A DNA stretch of 64,000 bases from CAVZCK01 sp963798805 (GCA_963798805.1 CAWCVC010000010.1:1426001-1490000); one strand, 5' to 3'; positions 1-8,639 are shown, numbered from the stretch's first letter. Notes: generated by a model from the letters alone, not told the origin. Program-made: numbers and translations.

Positions 1-399
1 GACGCCGCACGACTGGCAAAGCGGCTGCGTCTCTCTAAGGCGGAAACCGTCCGGCTGGAGGCGATCGCCGCGCTGGAGCCGGTACTGCAGCCGGCGCGAT
101 CCGAGCGGAGGGCGCGCGCCGCGCTCTATCGGATCGGCGAACGCGCCTATCGCGACCGTGTGCTGATCGCCTGGGCACGGGCCGGGGGCGACCCGGCCAA
201 CAGGGGCTGGCGCCAGCTTTATGAATTGCCGGACCGCTGGACGCCGCCGGTCTTTCCGCTCAAAGGGCAGGACCTGATCGCGAGCGGGCTGAAGGCAGGC
301 CCGAATGTCGGCCGCAGGCTCCGCGCGCTCGAAGCGAAATGGATCGCTTCGGATTTTGCCCTGAGCCGAGATGATATGTTGGCCAGCTTAGCTGGCTAA
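1..399 (+). CDS. cca: CCA tRNA nucleotidyltransferase, C-terminal part (5' end outside window)
   Basis: The reading frame is open from base 1 to a TAG at 397-399, so this is the last 132 residues of a longer protein. The tail contains the pattern FPLKGQDL...GP.VG..LRALE..W...DF, which I recognise from the C-terminal end of alphaproteobacterial CCA-adding enzymes. Those enzymes add or repair the 3' CCA of tRNAs in the cytoplasm. The catalytic head and neck domains are upstream of the window, so the assignment rests on the tail only. It converges on proC, whose stop overlaps its 3' end by about 12 bases. Confidence 0.72.
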   Translation, partial: DAARLAKRLRLSKAETVRLEAIAALEPVLQPARSERRARAALYRIGERAYRDRVLIAWARAGGDPANRGWRQLYELPDRWTPPVFPLKGQDLIASGLKAGPNVGRRLRALEAKWIASDFALSRDDMLASLAG

Positions 400-1224
400 T
401 TCGCGCGAGCGCTTTGCCGCCGCCGCGACGGCATCGCGAAGCAGATCACGCATCGGTGCGGCGCTATCAGAGCCTTCGCCCATCAGAATGCGAAGCGCTG
501 CCGCCGTCGTCCCACCGGGCGAGGTGACATTGCGCCTCAGCTCGGCCGGATCGAGGTTCGATTGCCGAAGCAGCTCACCGGCGCCGGAGACGGTGGCGCT
601 AGCAAGCTTTGCCGCAAGCTCGGCCGGCAGCCCCGCTGCCTCTGCCGCCTCGGTCAGGCATTCCGCCAGCAGAAACACATAGGCCGGACCGGAGCCGGAA
701 ACCGCGGTCACAGCGTCCATCAGCGCTTCGTCATCGATCCAGACCGTTTCCCCCGCCGCCGCCATCAACCTGTCGCAGAGCTGCGCCTGCACCGGGCGTA
801 CCAGCCGATTGGCGCAGAGCACCGAGATCCCGCGGCCAATAGCAGCCGGCGTGTTCGGCATGGCGCGGACAATCGCCACGCCTTCCGGGAAGTGCCGCGC
901 CAGGCTGGCGATGGTGCGCCCCGCCGCGATCGAGAGGACGACCGTATCCGGACCGGCCAGCGGCGCTACGGGCGGAAGCACCTCGTCCATGACCTGCGGC
1001 TTTACAGCCAGAACGATCACTGCCGGCGGCGCAGACATCGCCGGCGACGTCCCGACCGTGACGCCCGACGCCGAAATCAGCTCCGCCACGTCGGACCGCG
1101 GTGAGGGTTCCTGAACGAAAATGCCGCTTGCTGCAATGCCCTGGGCGAGCCAGCCTTTCAGCAGCGCCCCGCCCATCCGGCCAGCGCCGACAAGTAAAAT
1201 CGCTCCCCCATCAACACCGTTCAT
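388..1224 (-). CDS. proC: Pyrroline-5-carboxylate reductase
   Basis: This enzyme carries out the last step of proline synthesis, NAD(P)H-dependent reduction of 1-pyrroline-5-carboxylate to proline. The 278-residue product is of normal length. It begins with a Rossmann motif (ILLVGAGRMGGALLKGW), followed by the VKPQVMDEVL and RAMPNTPAAIG segments and the C-terminal proC signature (SGSGPAYVF, then VTSPGGTTAAAL). I chose the ATG at 1224 because it gives the canonical N-terminus just before the glycine-rich loop; a longer frame upstream is only overlap with the ybjN-like gene. Its ATG overlaps the stop of that gene (ATGA), so the two are probably one transcript. Confidence 0.95.
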   Translation of the reverse strand: MNGVDGGAILLVGAGRMGGALLKGWLAQGIAASGIFVQEPSPRSDVAELISASGVTVGTSPAMSAPPAVIVLAVKPQVMDEVLPPVAPLAGPDTVVLSIAAGRTIASLARHFPEGVAIVRAMPNTPAAIGRGISVLCANRLVRPVQAQLCDRLMAAAGETVWIDDEALMDAVTAVSGSGPAYVFLLAECLTEAAEAAGLPAELAAKLASATVSGAGELLRQSNLDPAELRRNVTSPGGTTAAALRILMGEGSDSAAPMRDLLRDAVAAAAKRSRELAS

Positions 1225-1718
1225 GCCTGTCCTTCGGTCTCGAACAGGGCGGTGGCGATGGCGTCCTCGGCCCGCTTGCCCGCCCAGACCACATATTGAA
1301 ACGCCTGATAATAGCGCTCGCACGATTCCAGCGCAGCCTGGATTAGCGCCTCGCACTGGTTCGGCGTCGGATCGGCCCCGTGAAGCATTAGGCTATGGCG
1401 ATAGAGCAGAACGCCTTCATGCGCCCAAAGATCGAAATGGCCGATCCAGAGCTGCTCATTGATCTGCGCAAGAAGACGGTAGACCTCGGCGGCGCGGGGA
1501 TAATGCACTTTCAGATCGAAGGCGCAGGCGATATGCAGCAATTCCAGGTCTTCCCGCCAATTCAGGGAAAGGTGATAGTCGCTCCAGGTCCCTGCGATCA
1601 CCAGCGTCAGCTCGTCCTCCGTCGCACGCTCGAATGGCCAGTCATTGATCGAGGCAATATGTTCCGTAAGATCGATCGGATTGGTCAGTCGCATGAAGTC
1701 CGGTAGAGCAGTTGCCAT
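1221..1718 (-). CDS. YbjN domain-containing protein
   Basis: This 165-residue protein belongs to the YbjN family, recognised from the NPIDL.EHIA..NDWPFERA.EDE N-terminus, the W.DY.L...W..DLE..HIACAFDLKV core and the helical C-terminal half. The family is common beside proC in alphaproteobacteria. Its exact role is unsettled; it is often discussed as a type III chaperone-like fold. I place the start at the internal Met (MATALPDF) because upstream residues look like translated promoter sequence. AAGGA lies directly against this ATG, an unusually short spacing, so the start is moderately certain. It is translationally coupled to proC. Confidence 0.85.
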   Translation of the reverse strand: MATALPDFMRLTNPIDLTEHIASINDWPFERATEDELTLVIAGTWSDYHLSLNWREDLELLHIACAFDLKVHYPRAAEVYRLLAQINEQLWIGHFDLWAHEGVLLYRHSLMLHGADPTPNQCEALIQAALESCERYYQAFQYVVWAGKRAEDAIATALFETEGQA

Positions 1719-1879
1719 TCCTTGACCTTCGCCTTGCGTGGTGGTCCTACTCCGATGTGGATAAAAGGAATCGATGCGCGGCGCGCTGATCACCCCTCCA
1801 TACCCGACTACAAGCGCGTAACTGCGTCGCACCCGCTCCGCAAGCCGGGTGCGATCTTCTCCACGGGGAAATGCTCGCG

Positions 1880-2012
1880 CCTAGTGGTTCGAATCCAACG
1901 ATTCGAACCACTAGGCTTTTTGCCGATGGATCAAATTTTCATGACATTTGGCGTCCTTACCTCAATCCCGACACGCGGCGCGAGGCCTCCAATGTCATGT
2001 TTGATCCACTAA
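1880..2012. repeat. Pair of CTAGTG-type intergenic palindromes
   Basis: Two inverted repeats lie back to back. The first is a perfect 16-bp stem (1880-1895 with 1900-1915, loop CAAC) followed by a short T run, so it could also terminate transcription. The second is imperfect: a GGATCAAA..TCATGACATT arm near 1927-1950 and its complement near 1991-2012. The outer ends read CCTAGTGG and CCACTAAGG, like the ends of the repeats at 7731 and 29293. The far end supplies the TAG stop of ubiK. Function is unknown; it looks like a REP-type element. Confidence 0.7.
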
Positions 2013-2281
2013 GGCGTCTGCGAAGGCGGCGTCACGCCCGCCTTGGCTTCCAGCGCCTCGATGCGCTTGGCGAGCTTTTCGTTCTCCTCCAGCGCTTTAG
2101 CGGCCATCGCCTTGACGGCCTCGAACTCCTCGCGCTGCACCACTTTCAGCTCGCGCATGACGCGTTCAGCCTGCGAGCGGAAGAAGGTTTCCGCATCCTG
2201 GCGGAAGCCCTGGGCGGCGCCAGCTGCGTCGGTCATCAGCTTTGCCAGCTCGTCGAAGAAACGGCTTGTGGTCTGTGTCAT
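2009..2281 (-). CDS. ubiK: Ubiquinone biosynthesis accessory factor UbiK-like (BMFP domain)
   Basis: This 90-residue protein has the BMFP/UbiK layout. An N-terminal amphipathic stretch (FFDELAKLMTDAAGAAQG) is followed by a long coiled coil (residues about 35-80, ending KLAKRIEALEAK) and a short disordered tail. UbiK proteins assist ubiquinone synthesis in the cytosolic Ubi complex of proteobacteria; the residue pattern and length fit. It is monocistronic on the minus strand and divergent from lgt. Its stop codon is the CTAG end of the adjacent palindromic repeat. Confidence 0.85.
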   Translation of the reverse strand: MTQTTSRFFDELAKLMTDAAGAAQGFRQDAETFFRSQAERVMRELKVVQREEFEAVKAMAAKALEENEKLAKRIEALEAKAGVTPPSQTP

Positions 2282-2434
2282 GAAATGTGCTCTCCGAAGC
2301 TCAAGAAGGGTCCATGCCGGGCTATTGGTCTGATATTGGCCAGCAGATGATGCCGGATCAAGGCTTGGCTCGCCGCTTCGGGCTTGCTAGGAAGCCAAGA
2401 TCAGGCCACGCCGGCTACTGAAGGACAGACCGCG

Positions 2435-3277
2435 ATGGAACTCATGGCCATCCCATTTCCGGGAATCGATCCGGTCGCCATCTCGCTCGGGCCGCTGCAC
2501 GTCCGCTGGTATGGGCTTGCCTATCTCGCCGGGCTGGTGCTGGGCTGGCTATATATGCGCTATCTCTTGCGCGATCAGAGCCTGTGGCGCGGCGCCGCGC
2601 CGATGAGGCCGGAGCAGGCCGACGACTTTCTGCTCTGGGCGACGCTCGGAACCGTGATCGGCGGGCGGGTCGGCTTCTTTCTGCTCTACGAGCCGACCAT
2701 GCTCATCGAGCACCCCTTGCGCTTCTTTGCCGTCTGGCAGGGCGGCATGGCCTTCCATGGCGGGCTGATCGGGGTCATCCTCGCCATCTACCTCTTCGCG
2801 CGTGTGAACAGGATCCCGTTCCTGTCGCTCGGCGATTTGGCGGGCGCGGTCGTGCCATTCGGACTGTTCTTTGGGCGCATCGCAAATTTCATCAATGGCG
2901 AGGTCTATGGCCGCCTGACCAACGTTCCCTGGGCCGTCGACTTTCCGCCCTCGGTGCTCGAGCCCGGCGATCTTCCCGGTCCCCGCCATCCGACCCAGAT
3001 TTATGAGGCCTTCCTCGAAGGCATCGTCATCTTCCTGCTGATCCGCTATCTGACGCATTCGCGCGGCTCGCTCAAGCGGCCGGGGCTGACCGCCGGCGCC
3101 TTTCTCTGCGCCTATGCAGCCGCGCGGATTACGGTGGAGTTCTTCAAGCAGTGGGACTATGCGGAGTTCTTCACGACGCGCTATTTTTCCGAAGGCATGG
3201 TCTATTCTTTGCCGATGTTCGCCTTTGGTGCCTATCTGATCTTACGGGCGACGCACAGAGCCACACGTCCGGCATAA
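2435..3277 (+). CDS. lgt: Prolipoprotein diacylglyceryl transferase
   Basis: Lgt transfers a diacylglyceryl group from phosphatidylglycerol to the lipobox cysteine of prolipoproteins in the inner membrane, the first step of lipoprotein maturation. The 280-residue product has about seven hydrophobic segments, the HVRWYGLAYL segment near the N-terminus, the HGGL motif and the Lgt signature GRIANFINGEVYGR. The ATG at 2435 has AAGGA nine bases upstream and starts right before PFPGIDPV, the usual N-terminus; the frame extends 17 codons further up without family support. It is followed by midA-like and pgeF genes, the common alphaproteobacterial order. Confidence 0.97.
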   Translation: MELMAIPFPGIDPVAISLGPLHVRWYGLAYLAGLVLGWLYMRYLLRDQSLWRGAAPMRPEQADDFLLWATLGTVIGGRVGFFLLYEPTMLIEHPLRFFAVWQGGMAFHGGLIGVILAIYLFARVNRIPFLSLGDLAGAVVPFGLFFGRIANFINGEVYGRLTNVPWAVDFPPSVLEPGDLPGPRHPTQIYEAFLEGIVIFLLIRYLTHSRGSLKRPGLTAGAFLCAYAAARITVEFFKQWDYAEFFTTRYFSEGMVYSLPMFAFGAYLILRATHRATRPA

Positions 3278-3438
3278 GGCGCACCAACGCTGCGGGAATT
3301 ACGATTGTCGGGTTTACAAAGTGATGCTCAAATTGCTTCATAGAGCAGATCGGCTCAATTGAGGCAAATGAGCGATATTATTGACGAGTCATGGATCGCA
3401 GGATGCGGTGCGATCGTAGCGAGGCTGACGCGCCGGTA

Positions 3439-4569
3439 ATGAACAGTCTGGCGAAATCCACTGCGGATCAGCAAGCGGCTTCGCCCGTCGAAAGCCTGAA
3501 GCGCCGCCTGGCCGAACGCGGCCCCATGAGCGTCGCCGATTTCATGGCCCGGTGCCTGACCGAAGGCGACGCCGCCTATTATCGAAGCGGAAATCCGCTC
3601 GGCGCATCGGGTGACTTCGTCACAGCGCCCGAGGTCAGTCAGATTTTCGGCGAGCTGATCGCCATGTGGTCCGTTGCGGTCTGGCGGAATATGGGGTCGC
3701 CTAAGCCCTTTCTGCTCACAGAACTCGGCCCCGGACGCGGCACGCTGATGCAGGATGCGCTGCGCGCTGCCCGCTCGGTCCCGGATTTTCTCGAAGCTGC
3801 CGAAATCCATCTGGTGGAGGCCTCCGACACGCTCAAGGAGAAGCAGGAGCGGCTGCTGGCGCCGCTGTGCCGTCCCAAATGGCATCACGGGTTCGACGGC
3901 GTCCCGGATGGGCCGCTCATCGTCATCGCCAATGAGTTCTTCGACGCCATCCCCGTCGAGCAGCACATCTACGACGATGGCTGGCACCGGCGGATGGTCG
4001 AGCTGGACGGCTCCGGCCGCCTCTCCTTCGCCATCGGCCGGCTGGCGCTGCCGCCCGCCGAGCTGTTGCCGTCGAGCCCGCCTCACGATGGGGATATTTT
4101 GGAGCACAGACCCGCCGCCGCCAGCCTGATCGGCGAATTCGGCCGCCGAGCGAAATCCACCCACGTCTCCGTGCTCATTGCCGATTACGGCTATGAGCGG
4201 CGCGACTATGGCGACACGCTGCAGGCGGTGCGCAGCCACAACTATGCCGATCCGCTCGAATTTCCCGGCGAGGCGGATCTCAGCGCCCATGTCAATTTTG
4301 CCGAGCTTGCCCATTTCGCCGAGACCGCGGAGCTGGACGTATGGGGGCCGTTGTCGCAAAATGAATTTCTGCTCTCCATCGGTCTCGAGCAGCGTCTGAG
4401 GCAGTTGATGAATTCCGCAAGCGAAGGGCAAAGGGCAGCGCTGTTTCTCGGCGCACGCCGGCTCGTCGATCCCTATCAGATGGGCAGCCTTTTCAAGGTG
4501 ATGGCGCTGACGAGCCGCGATCTCGGCCCGCCGCCGCCCTTCACGCGCAGCGTCACGCTGCATGGCTGA
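3439..4569 (+). CDS. SAM-dependent methyltransferase, MidA/NDUFAF7 family
   Basis: The product (about 376 residues) matches the MidA/NDUFAF7 family. It shows DFVTAPEVSQIFGELIA near residue 55, the glycine-rich SAM-binding ELGPGRGTLMQD, and later VIANEFFDAIPVEQ and DYGYERRDYGDTLQA. In mitochondria the homologue methylates an arginine of a complex I subunit; the bacterial role is less certain. Two starts are possible: an ATG at 3391 and the one at 3439, which I prefer because the residues between show no conservation pattern. It lies between lgt and pgeF and is probably co-transcribed with them. Confidence 0.9.
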   Translation: MNSLAKSTADQQAASPVESLKRRLAERGPMSVADFMARCLTEGDAAYYRSGNPLGASGDFVTAPEVSQIFGELIAMWSVAVWRNMGSPKPFLLTELGPGRGTLMQDALRAARSVPDFLEAAEIHLVEASDTLKEKQERLLAPLCRPKWHHGFDGVPDGPLIVIANEFFDAIPVEQHIYDDGWHRRMVELDGSGRLSFAIGRLALPPAELLPSSPPHDGDILEHRPAAASLIGEFGRRAKSTHVSVLIADYGYERRDYGDTLQAVRSHNYADPLEFPGEADLSAHVNFAELAHFAETAELDVWGPLSQNEFLLSIGLEQRLRQLMNSASEGQRAALFLGARRLVDPYQMGSLFKVMALTSRDLGPPPPFTRSVTLHG

Positions 4570-4614
4570 AACCGCCGAGCCGGCCAACGCGCCAGAAAGA
4601 GGCACAAGCTCCTG

Positions 4615-5379
4615 ATGATCGTCAGCGATCTTCTGAAGGAACAGAGCGGCGTCCGCCACGGATTCTTCACCAGGGAGGGGGGCGTGTCGGACGGGATCTA
4701 CAGCTCGTTGAATTGCGGCGCCGGCTCGCGCGACAAGCCGGCCAATGTGCGGCAGAACAGGCTTCGCGTCGCCGCCAAGCTCGGCGCCGAACCGGACAGG
4801 CTCCTGACCGTCAGGCAGGTGCACAGCGATACCGCCATCTTCGTGGAGCGTCCTTGGCCGTCCGACAGCCAGCCGGAGGGCGACGCGATCGTCACCAATG
4901 CGCACCTGCTCGCCATTGGCATTCTGACGGCGGATTGCACGCCGATTCTGTTCGCGGACGCCGAAGCCGGCGTGATCGGCGCGGCTCACGCGGGCTGGCG
5001 GGGGGCGAAGAACGGCATCATCGAATCGACGGTTGCCGCGATGGAGCGGCTCGGCGCCGCGCGCGACCGCATCTTTGCCTCTGTCGGCCCGACGATCTCG
5101 CAGCCGGCTTACGAGGTCGGCGACGATTTCGAGGCGAACTTCCTGGCGGACGATGCCTCGAACGGAAGCTTCTTTACCCGTCCGTCAGAGGGCACGAAGC
5201 CGCATTTCGACCTGCCCCGCTATTGCCTCAAGCGGCTGAAAGAGTCGGGACTACGGTATTGCGAGGTTCTCGGTCTTTGCACTTACGAGAACGAATCGCT
5301 TTTCTTCAGCTACAGACGATCGGTGCACCGCGAAGAGCCTGATTATGGACGCCAAATTTCCGCCATTGTTCTTGTGTGA
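4615..5379 (+). CDS. pgeF: Purine nucleoside phosphorylase / peptidoglycan-editing factor, laccase domain
   Basis: This 254-residue protein belongs to the DUF152/laccase-domain (YfiH) family. Visible family marks are the N-terminal HGFFTREGGVS, the RQVHSD motif, TADCTPILFAD, and AAHAGWRGAKNGI, which together hold the Cys and His metal ligands. Homologues are described either as purine nucleoside phosphorylases or as enzymes that keep wrong amino acids out of peptidoglycan. The start ATG at 4615 lies 45 bases beyond the methyltransferase stop, with a weak AAGAGG upstream. It ends a probable lgt-midA-pgeF operon. Confidence 0.92.
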   Translation: MIVSDLLKEQSGVRHGFFTREGGVSDGIYSSLNCGAGSRDKPANVRQNRLRVAAKLGAEPDRLLTVRQVHSDTAIFVERPWPSDSQPEGDAIVTNAHLLAIGILTADCTPILFADAEAGVIGAAHAGWRGAKNGIIESTVAAMERLGAARDRIFASVGPTISQPAYEVGDDFEANFLADDASNGSFFTRPSEGTKPHFDLPRYCLKRLKESGLRYCEVLGLCTYENESLFFSYRRSVHREEPDYGRQISAIVLV

Positions 5380-5506
5380 TGTGGAAAAGGGGCTGATTTG
5401 GGCTTTTTCCCGCGTGTTTGCTGTTGATGCCTTGCCGGGGCACTTGACCGTCTCTGGACGCCTTTGGCGATTGTGAGTACGGATTTCGTATGGAAAGAGT
5501 GCGCCT

Positions 5507-6625
5507 ATGCGTGCTTTCCGGTCGACATTGGAGCGCGAGGCAATGGAAACAATTGGAGCATCGTCTGTGACGCGCACGTGCGGTCAGGCTGCGCGTTGCG
5601 GAGTTCGGCGTATTGCGTTGCCTCTTCTCGGAGGTCTGTTCGTTTTATTCCTGGCTGGTTGCGAGACGAGTTCGAGCAGCTCGAGCGATGCCGTTGTCGG
5701 CTCGTTGACGGGGACGCAGCAACAGCAGCAGAAGGTTCAAGCCAAGCCGGTGGCTTTTGCGCCGGTCATCGGCGCGCCGGCAAAGGTCTCGTCGAAGATG
5801 AACGAGAGTTTGGTCGCCGCCGCCGGACAGAAGAACATCCCAGTCGCCTCTTCGCAGAATGCCGAATATACGATCCGCGGCTATCTGGTCGCAGCGGCTG
5901 ATTCCAAGGGAACGAAGCTTTCTTATATCTGGGACATTACCGATAAAAGCGGCAAGCGCGCCAAACGCCTTCAGGGCGACGAGCTGATCGAAGGCAAGAA
6001 GGGTGGCGACCCATGGGCGCTGGTCGATGACGCGGCGATCCAGCGGATTGCGGCGAAAACGACCGACGAGATCGGATCGTGGATGTCAACAGCCGGCGGC
6101 ACGGCCGCTCCGGTGAATACGTCCTCGACGGCGCCAGCTGTGGCTCCGGCAGCCCAGCCGCAGAAGCAGGCCAGCGCTTCCGAAGCGACGGCGAATGTGC
6201 TTTCGGTGCAAACAGCTCAGCCCGCGCCGCAGCCTCAAGTCACAGCTGCCGCGGCTCATGTCGAGCCTGCCGTTGTTGTGCAGGCGGTGACCGGCGCTCC
6301 GGGCGACGGCCAGACGTCGCTGACCGATGCGATGCGGCGCCATCTCGAGGCGGCGGGCGTCAAGGTTGCAAGTGGCAATCAGCCGAACGCTTATACGGTC
6401 AAGGGCTCGGTGCAGCTTGGTGCAGCCAATAGCGGCCAGCAGCCGATTACGATCCGCTGGCTGGTCGTGGACCCCTCCGGCAAGATCATGGAAAAGGCCG
6501 TCGTGCAACGCAACAAGGTGCCGGAAGGATCGCTCGACGGTACTTGGGGCCAAGTGGCCGATCTGGCAGCCGGCGAAGCGGCCAAGAGCGTCGCCAAATT
6601 GCTGAAGCAGCAGGGCCAGGGATAA
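5507..6625 (+). CDS. Putative outer-membrane/periplasmic lipoprotein
   Basis: The 372-residue product has a basic N-terminus, a hydrophobic stretch and a lipobox (LAGC near residue 51) followed by a serine-rich linker, so it should be lipidated and exported. Two similar segments follow (residues about 80-190 and 270-370), each with a ..YTI.GY/..YTVKGSV.. strand pattern and a W.I.D/W.VVD..G strand. They are separated by a Pro/Ala/Gln-rich linker. I do not recognise a named family; the duplicated domain resembles periplasmic lipoproteins of unknown function found in Hyphomicrobiales. The first 12 codons before a second ATG at 5543 may be untranslated. A strong terminator follows. Confidence 0.8.
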   Translation: MRAFRSTLEREAMETIGASSVTRTCGQAARCGVRRIALPLLGGLFVLFLAGCETSSSSSSDAVVGSLTGTQQQQQKVQAKPVAFAPVIGAPAKVSSKMNESLVAAAGQKNIPVASSQNAEYTIRGYLVAAADSKGTKLSYIWDITDKSGKRAKRLQGDELIEGKKGGDPWALVDDAAIQRIAAKTTDEIGSWMSTAGGTAAPVNTSSTAPAVAPAAQPQKQASASEATANVLSVQTAQPAPQPQVTAAAAHVEPAVVVQAVTGAPGDGQTSLTDAMRRHLEAAGVKVASGNQPNAYTVKGSVQLGAANSGQQPITIRWLVVDPSGKIMEKAVVQRNKVPEGSLDGTWGQVADLAAGEAAKSVAKLLKQQGQG

Positions 6626-6669
6626 GTCTAAGGTCGTATTCGCATTCGGCTATAGTAGTTTACAGACGG

Positions 6670-6695
6670 ACGGCCCGCTGCTAAAAGCGGGCCGT
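6670..6695 (+). terminator. Rho-independent terminator after the lipoprotein gene
   Basis: A perfect 10-bp GC-rich stem (ACGGCCCGCT at 6670-6679 with its complement at 6686-6695) around a 6-base loop is followed by TGTTGTTT. It lies 45 bases after the lipoprotein stop and about 90 bases before prs. Confidence 0.85.
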
Positions 6696-6787
6696 TGTTG
6701 TTTAAGGCGTCGAGGCTCTCTGTTCTCGGGGTCGCTAAAGGCATGAATGCGAATTCATGGGCTTTCTTGCCGCCAGAGGCTTCCTGA

Positions 6788-7720
6788 ATGAAACTGGTTT
6801 CCGGCAATAGCAATCGCCCGCTGGCGGATGCAATTGCGGCGTACCTGCATATCCCGCAGACCAGATGCGTTTGCCGTCGCTTCGCGGATATGGAGATCTT
6901 CGTCGAGATCCAGGAGAACGTCCGCGGCGAGGATGTGTTCGTCGTTCAATCGACCTCCTTCCCCGCGAACGACAATCTCATGGAGCTCCTGATCATCATC
7001 GACGCGCTGAAACGGGCCTCGGCGCGCCGGATCACCGCCGTCCTTCCCTATTTCGGTTACGCACGGCAGGACCGCAAAGTCGGATCGCGCACGCCGATCT
7101 CGGCCAAGCTTGTCGCCAATCTGATCGTGCGCTCCGGCGCCGACCGTGTGATGACGCTGGACCTCCACGCTGGCCAGATCCAGGGCTTCTTCGACATCCC
7201 GACCGACAATCTCTCCGCCGCGCCGGTGATCGTGCGCGCGATCAAGGACCGCTTCGACGAGAACGGCATCACCGTCGTCTCGCCGGACGTCGGTGGCGTG
7301 GCCAGGGCGCGTAACGTCGCCCAGCGCATCGGTGCGCCGCTCGCCATCGTCGACAAGCGCCGCGACCGGCCGGGTGAATCCGAGGTCGTCAACGTCATCG
7401 GCAATGTCTCGGGCCGAACCTGCATCTTCATCGACGATATCGTCAACTCCGGCGGCACGCTGGTGAATGCCGCGGAAGCGCTGGTCGGGCTGGGCGCCCG
7501 CGATGTCTATGCCTACATCACGCATGGTGTCTTGTCGCCCGGAGCGGCCGACCGCGTCCACAACTCGGCACTCAAGGCGCTGGTGATCACAGATTCGATC
7601 CAGCCGACGGAGAATGTGCGGCAGACGCCGAATATCGAATTCTTGAGCGTCGCGCCTCTGATCGGTGAGGCGATCGCTCGCACGGCGAACGAGGAGTCCG
7701 TTTCCAGCCTTTTTGATTGA
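6788..7720 (+). CDS. prs: Ribose-phosphate pyrophosphokinase
   Basis: This enzyme makes PRPP from ribose-5-phosphate and ATP for purine, pyrimidine, histidine and tryptophan synthesis in the cytosol. The 310-residue length is typical. Visible signatures are the PYFGYARQDRK segment, the divalent-cation site region DLHAGQIQGFFDIPTDNL, and the PRPP-binding loop CIFIDDIVNSGGTL. The start ATG at 6788 directly precedes the conserved KLVSGNSN N-terminus. It stands alone between a terminator and a palindromic repeat. Confidence 0.97.
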   Translation: MKLVSGNSNRPLADAIAAYLHIPQTRCVCRRFADMEIFVEIQENVRGEDVFVVQSTSFPANDNLMELLIIIDALKRASARRITAVLPYFGYARQDRKVGSRTPISAKLVANLIVRSGADRVMTLDLHAGQIQGFFDIPTDNLSAAPVIVRAIKDRFDENGITVVSPDVGGVARARNVAQRIGAPLAIVDKRRDRPGESEVVNVIGNVSGRTCIFIDDIVNSGGTLVNAAEALVGLGARDVYAYITHGVLSPGAADRVHNSALKALVITDSIQPTENVRQTPNIEFLSVAPLIGEAIARTANEESVSSLFD

Positions 7721-7730
7721 CAAGTTTTCG

Positions 7731-7895
7731 TGGTGTGGGATTGGGAAGTCCCCTACTTGCTTGCGGCAATCGCTTTTAGGGACTTCCCGATCTCAAACCA
7801 TACTAGAAACCTCATAGTTGCTGGCGTCCCTTTAAATCCGAAGTTCGCTAGGGAGCAAGCAACAAATCAGGCGAACTTCGGATTCGGGACACTAG
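7731..7895. repeat. Composite palindromic repeat, copy 1
   Basis: Two hairpin modules are joined. Module A has arms at about 7731-7752 and 7779-7802 (GGGAAGTCCC and its complement at the core, GTGTGG/AAACCAT at the ends). Module B has arms at about 7827-7848 and 7871-7890 (CCGAAGTTCGC and complement) and ends GGGACACTAG at 7895. The same two modules occur in inverted orientation at 29293-29462. The copy fills most of the prs-rplY gap; no gene is credible there. Confidence 0.8.
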
Positions 7896-7979
7896 AGGCG
7901 ATTGAGTTCGCCGATCTTTCCGTTTATAAGGCAGCGCAAGACGAGCGGTAAGGAACGCAACCATCGCCGCGCCTTTTGT

Positions 7980-7996
7980 GGGCCTTGAGAAGGCCC
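7980..7996 (+). terminator. Hairpin with T-rich tail just upstream of rplY
   Basis: GGGCCTT (7980-7986) pairs with AAGGCCC (7990-7996) around GAG and is followed by ATTTTC. It lies 22 bases before the rplY start. It may terminate read-through from upstream or act in the rplY leader; sequence alone does not decide. Confidence 0.45.
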
Positions 7997-8018
7997 ATTT
8001 TCATTCCGGAGATAACCG

Positions 8019-8639
8019 ATGGCAGATCTGGTCGAATTACAGGCCGAGGACAGGACGACGACTGGCTCGGCGGCAGCGCGGGAGATGCGCAAGCGCGAAA
8101 TGATCCCGGCGATCATTTACGGCGGCAATCAGCCCCCCAAAAATATCTCGATCGCGCGAAAGCTGGTCTGGCGCCAGGTCGAGACCGGCCATTTCCTCTC
8201 CACCGTCTATATGATCGACATCGGCGGCGAGAAAACCCGCGTCATCCCCCGCGACGTGCAGCTCGACCCCGTGCGCGACTTTCCTCTGCATGTCGATTTC
8301 ATGCGTGTCAGCAAGACCTCGCGCATCGATGTCGAGGTCGCGGTCCACTTCCTCGACGAGGACAAGTCGCCGGGTCTGAAGCGTGGCGGCGTGCTCAACG
8401 TGGTGCGCCACGAAATCGAGCTCAGCTGTCCGGCAGATTCCATTCCGGCCACGATCGAGGTCAGCCTCGCCGGCCTCGATATCGGCGACGCGGTTCATAT
8501 TTCGGCGGTCAATCTGCCTGCAAATGTGACACCGACGATCGACCGTGACTTTACGATCGCGACAATCGCCTCCTCGTCGGCCATGAAGCCCGAGGCCGAA
8601 GAAGCGGTTGCGCCAGAGGAGGAAGCCGGGTCAGAATAA
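8019..8639 (+). CDS. rplY: 50S ribosomal protein L25/general stress protein Ctc
   Basis: The 206-residue product is of the long (Ctc/TL5) L25 class, with an N-terminal 5S-rRNA-binding domain (residues about 1-95, containing REMRKREMIPAIIYGG) and a C-terminal TL5 beta domain. The acidic tail (EAEEAVAPEEEAGSE) is typical of alphaproteobacteria. It binds 5S rRNA in the large ribosomal subunit. CGGAGAT lies a few bases before the ATG. pth follows 48 bases downstream, the usual rplY-pth-ychF order. Confidence 0.95.
   Translation: MADLVELQAEDRTTTGSAAAREMRKREMIPAIIYGGNQPPKNISIARKLVWRQVETGHFLSTVYMIDIGGEKTRVIPRDVQLDPVRDFPLHVDFMRVSKTSRIDVEVAVHFLDEDKSPGLKRGGVLNVVRHEIELSCPADSIPATIEVSLAGLDIGDAVHISAVNLPANVTPTIDRDFTIATIASSSAMKPEAEEAVAPEEEAGSE

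Noticed and set aside
1885..1910. GGTTCGAATCC, resembling a tRNA T-arm
   Set aside because: No acceptor, D or anticodon arm around it; it is part of a perfect 16-bp palindrome of a repeat.
3355..4989. Long minus-strand open frame of 544 codons
   Set aside because: It lies antisense to the midA-like and pgeF genes, whose products show clear family motifs; the antisense product is low-complexity and is a by-product of high GC.
7730..7951. Open frame of 73 codons after prs
   Set aside because: It is made entirely of the palindromic repeat copy 1.
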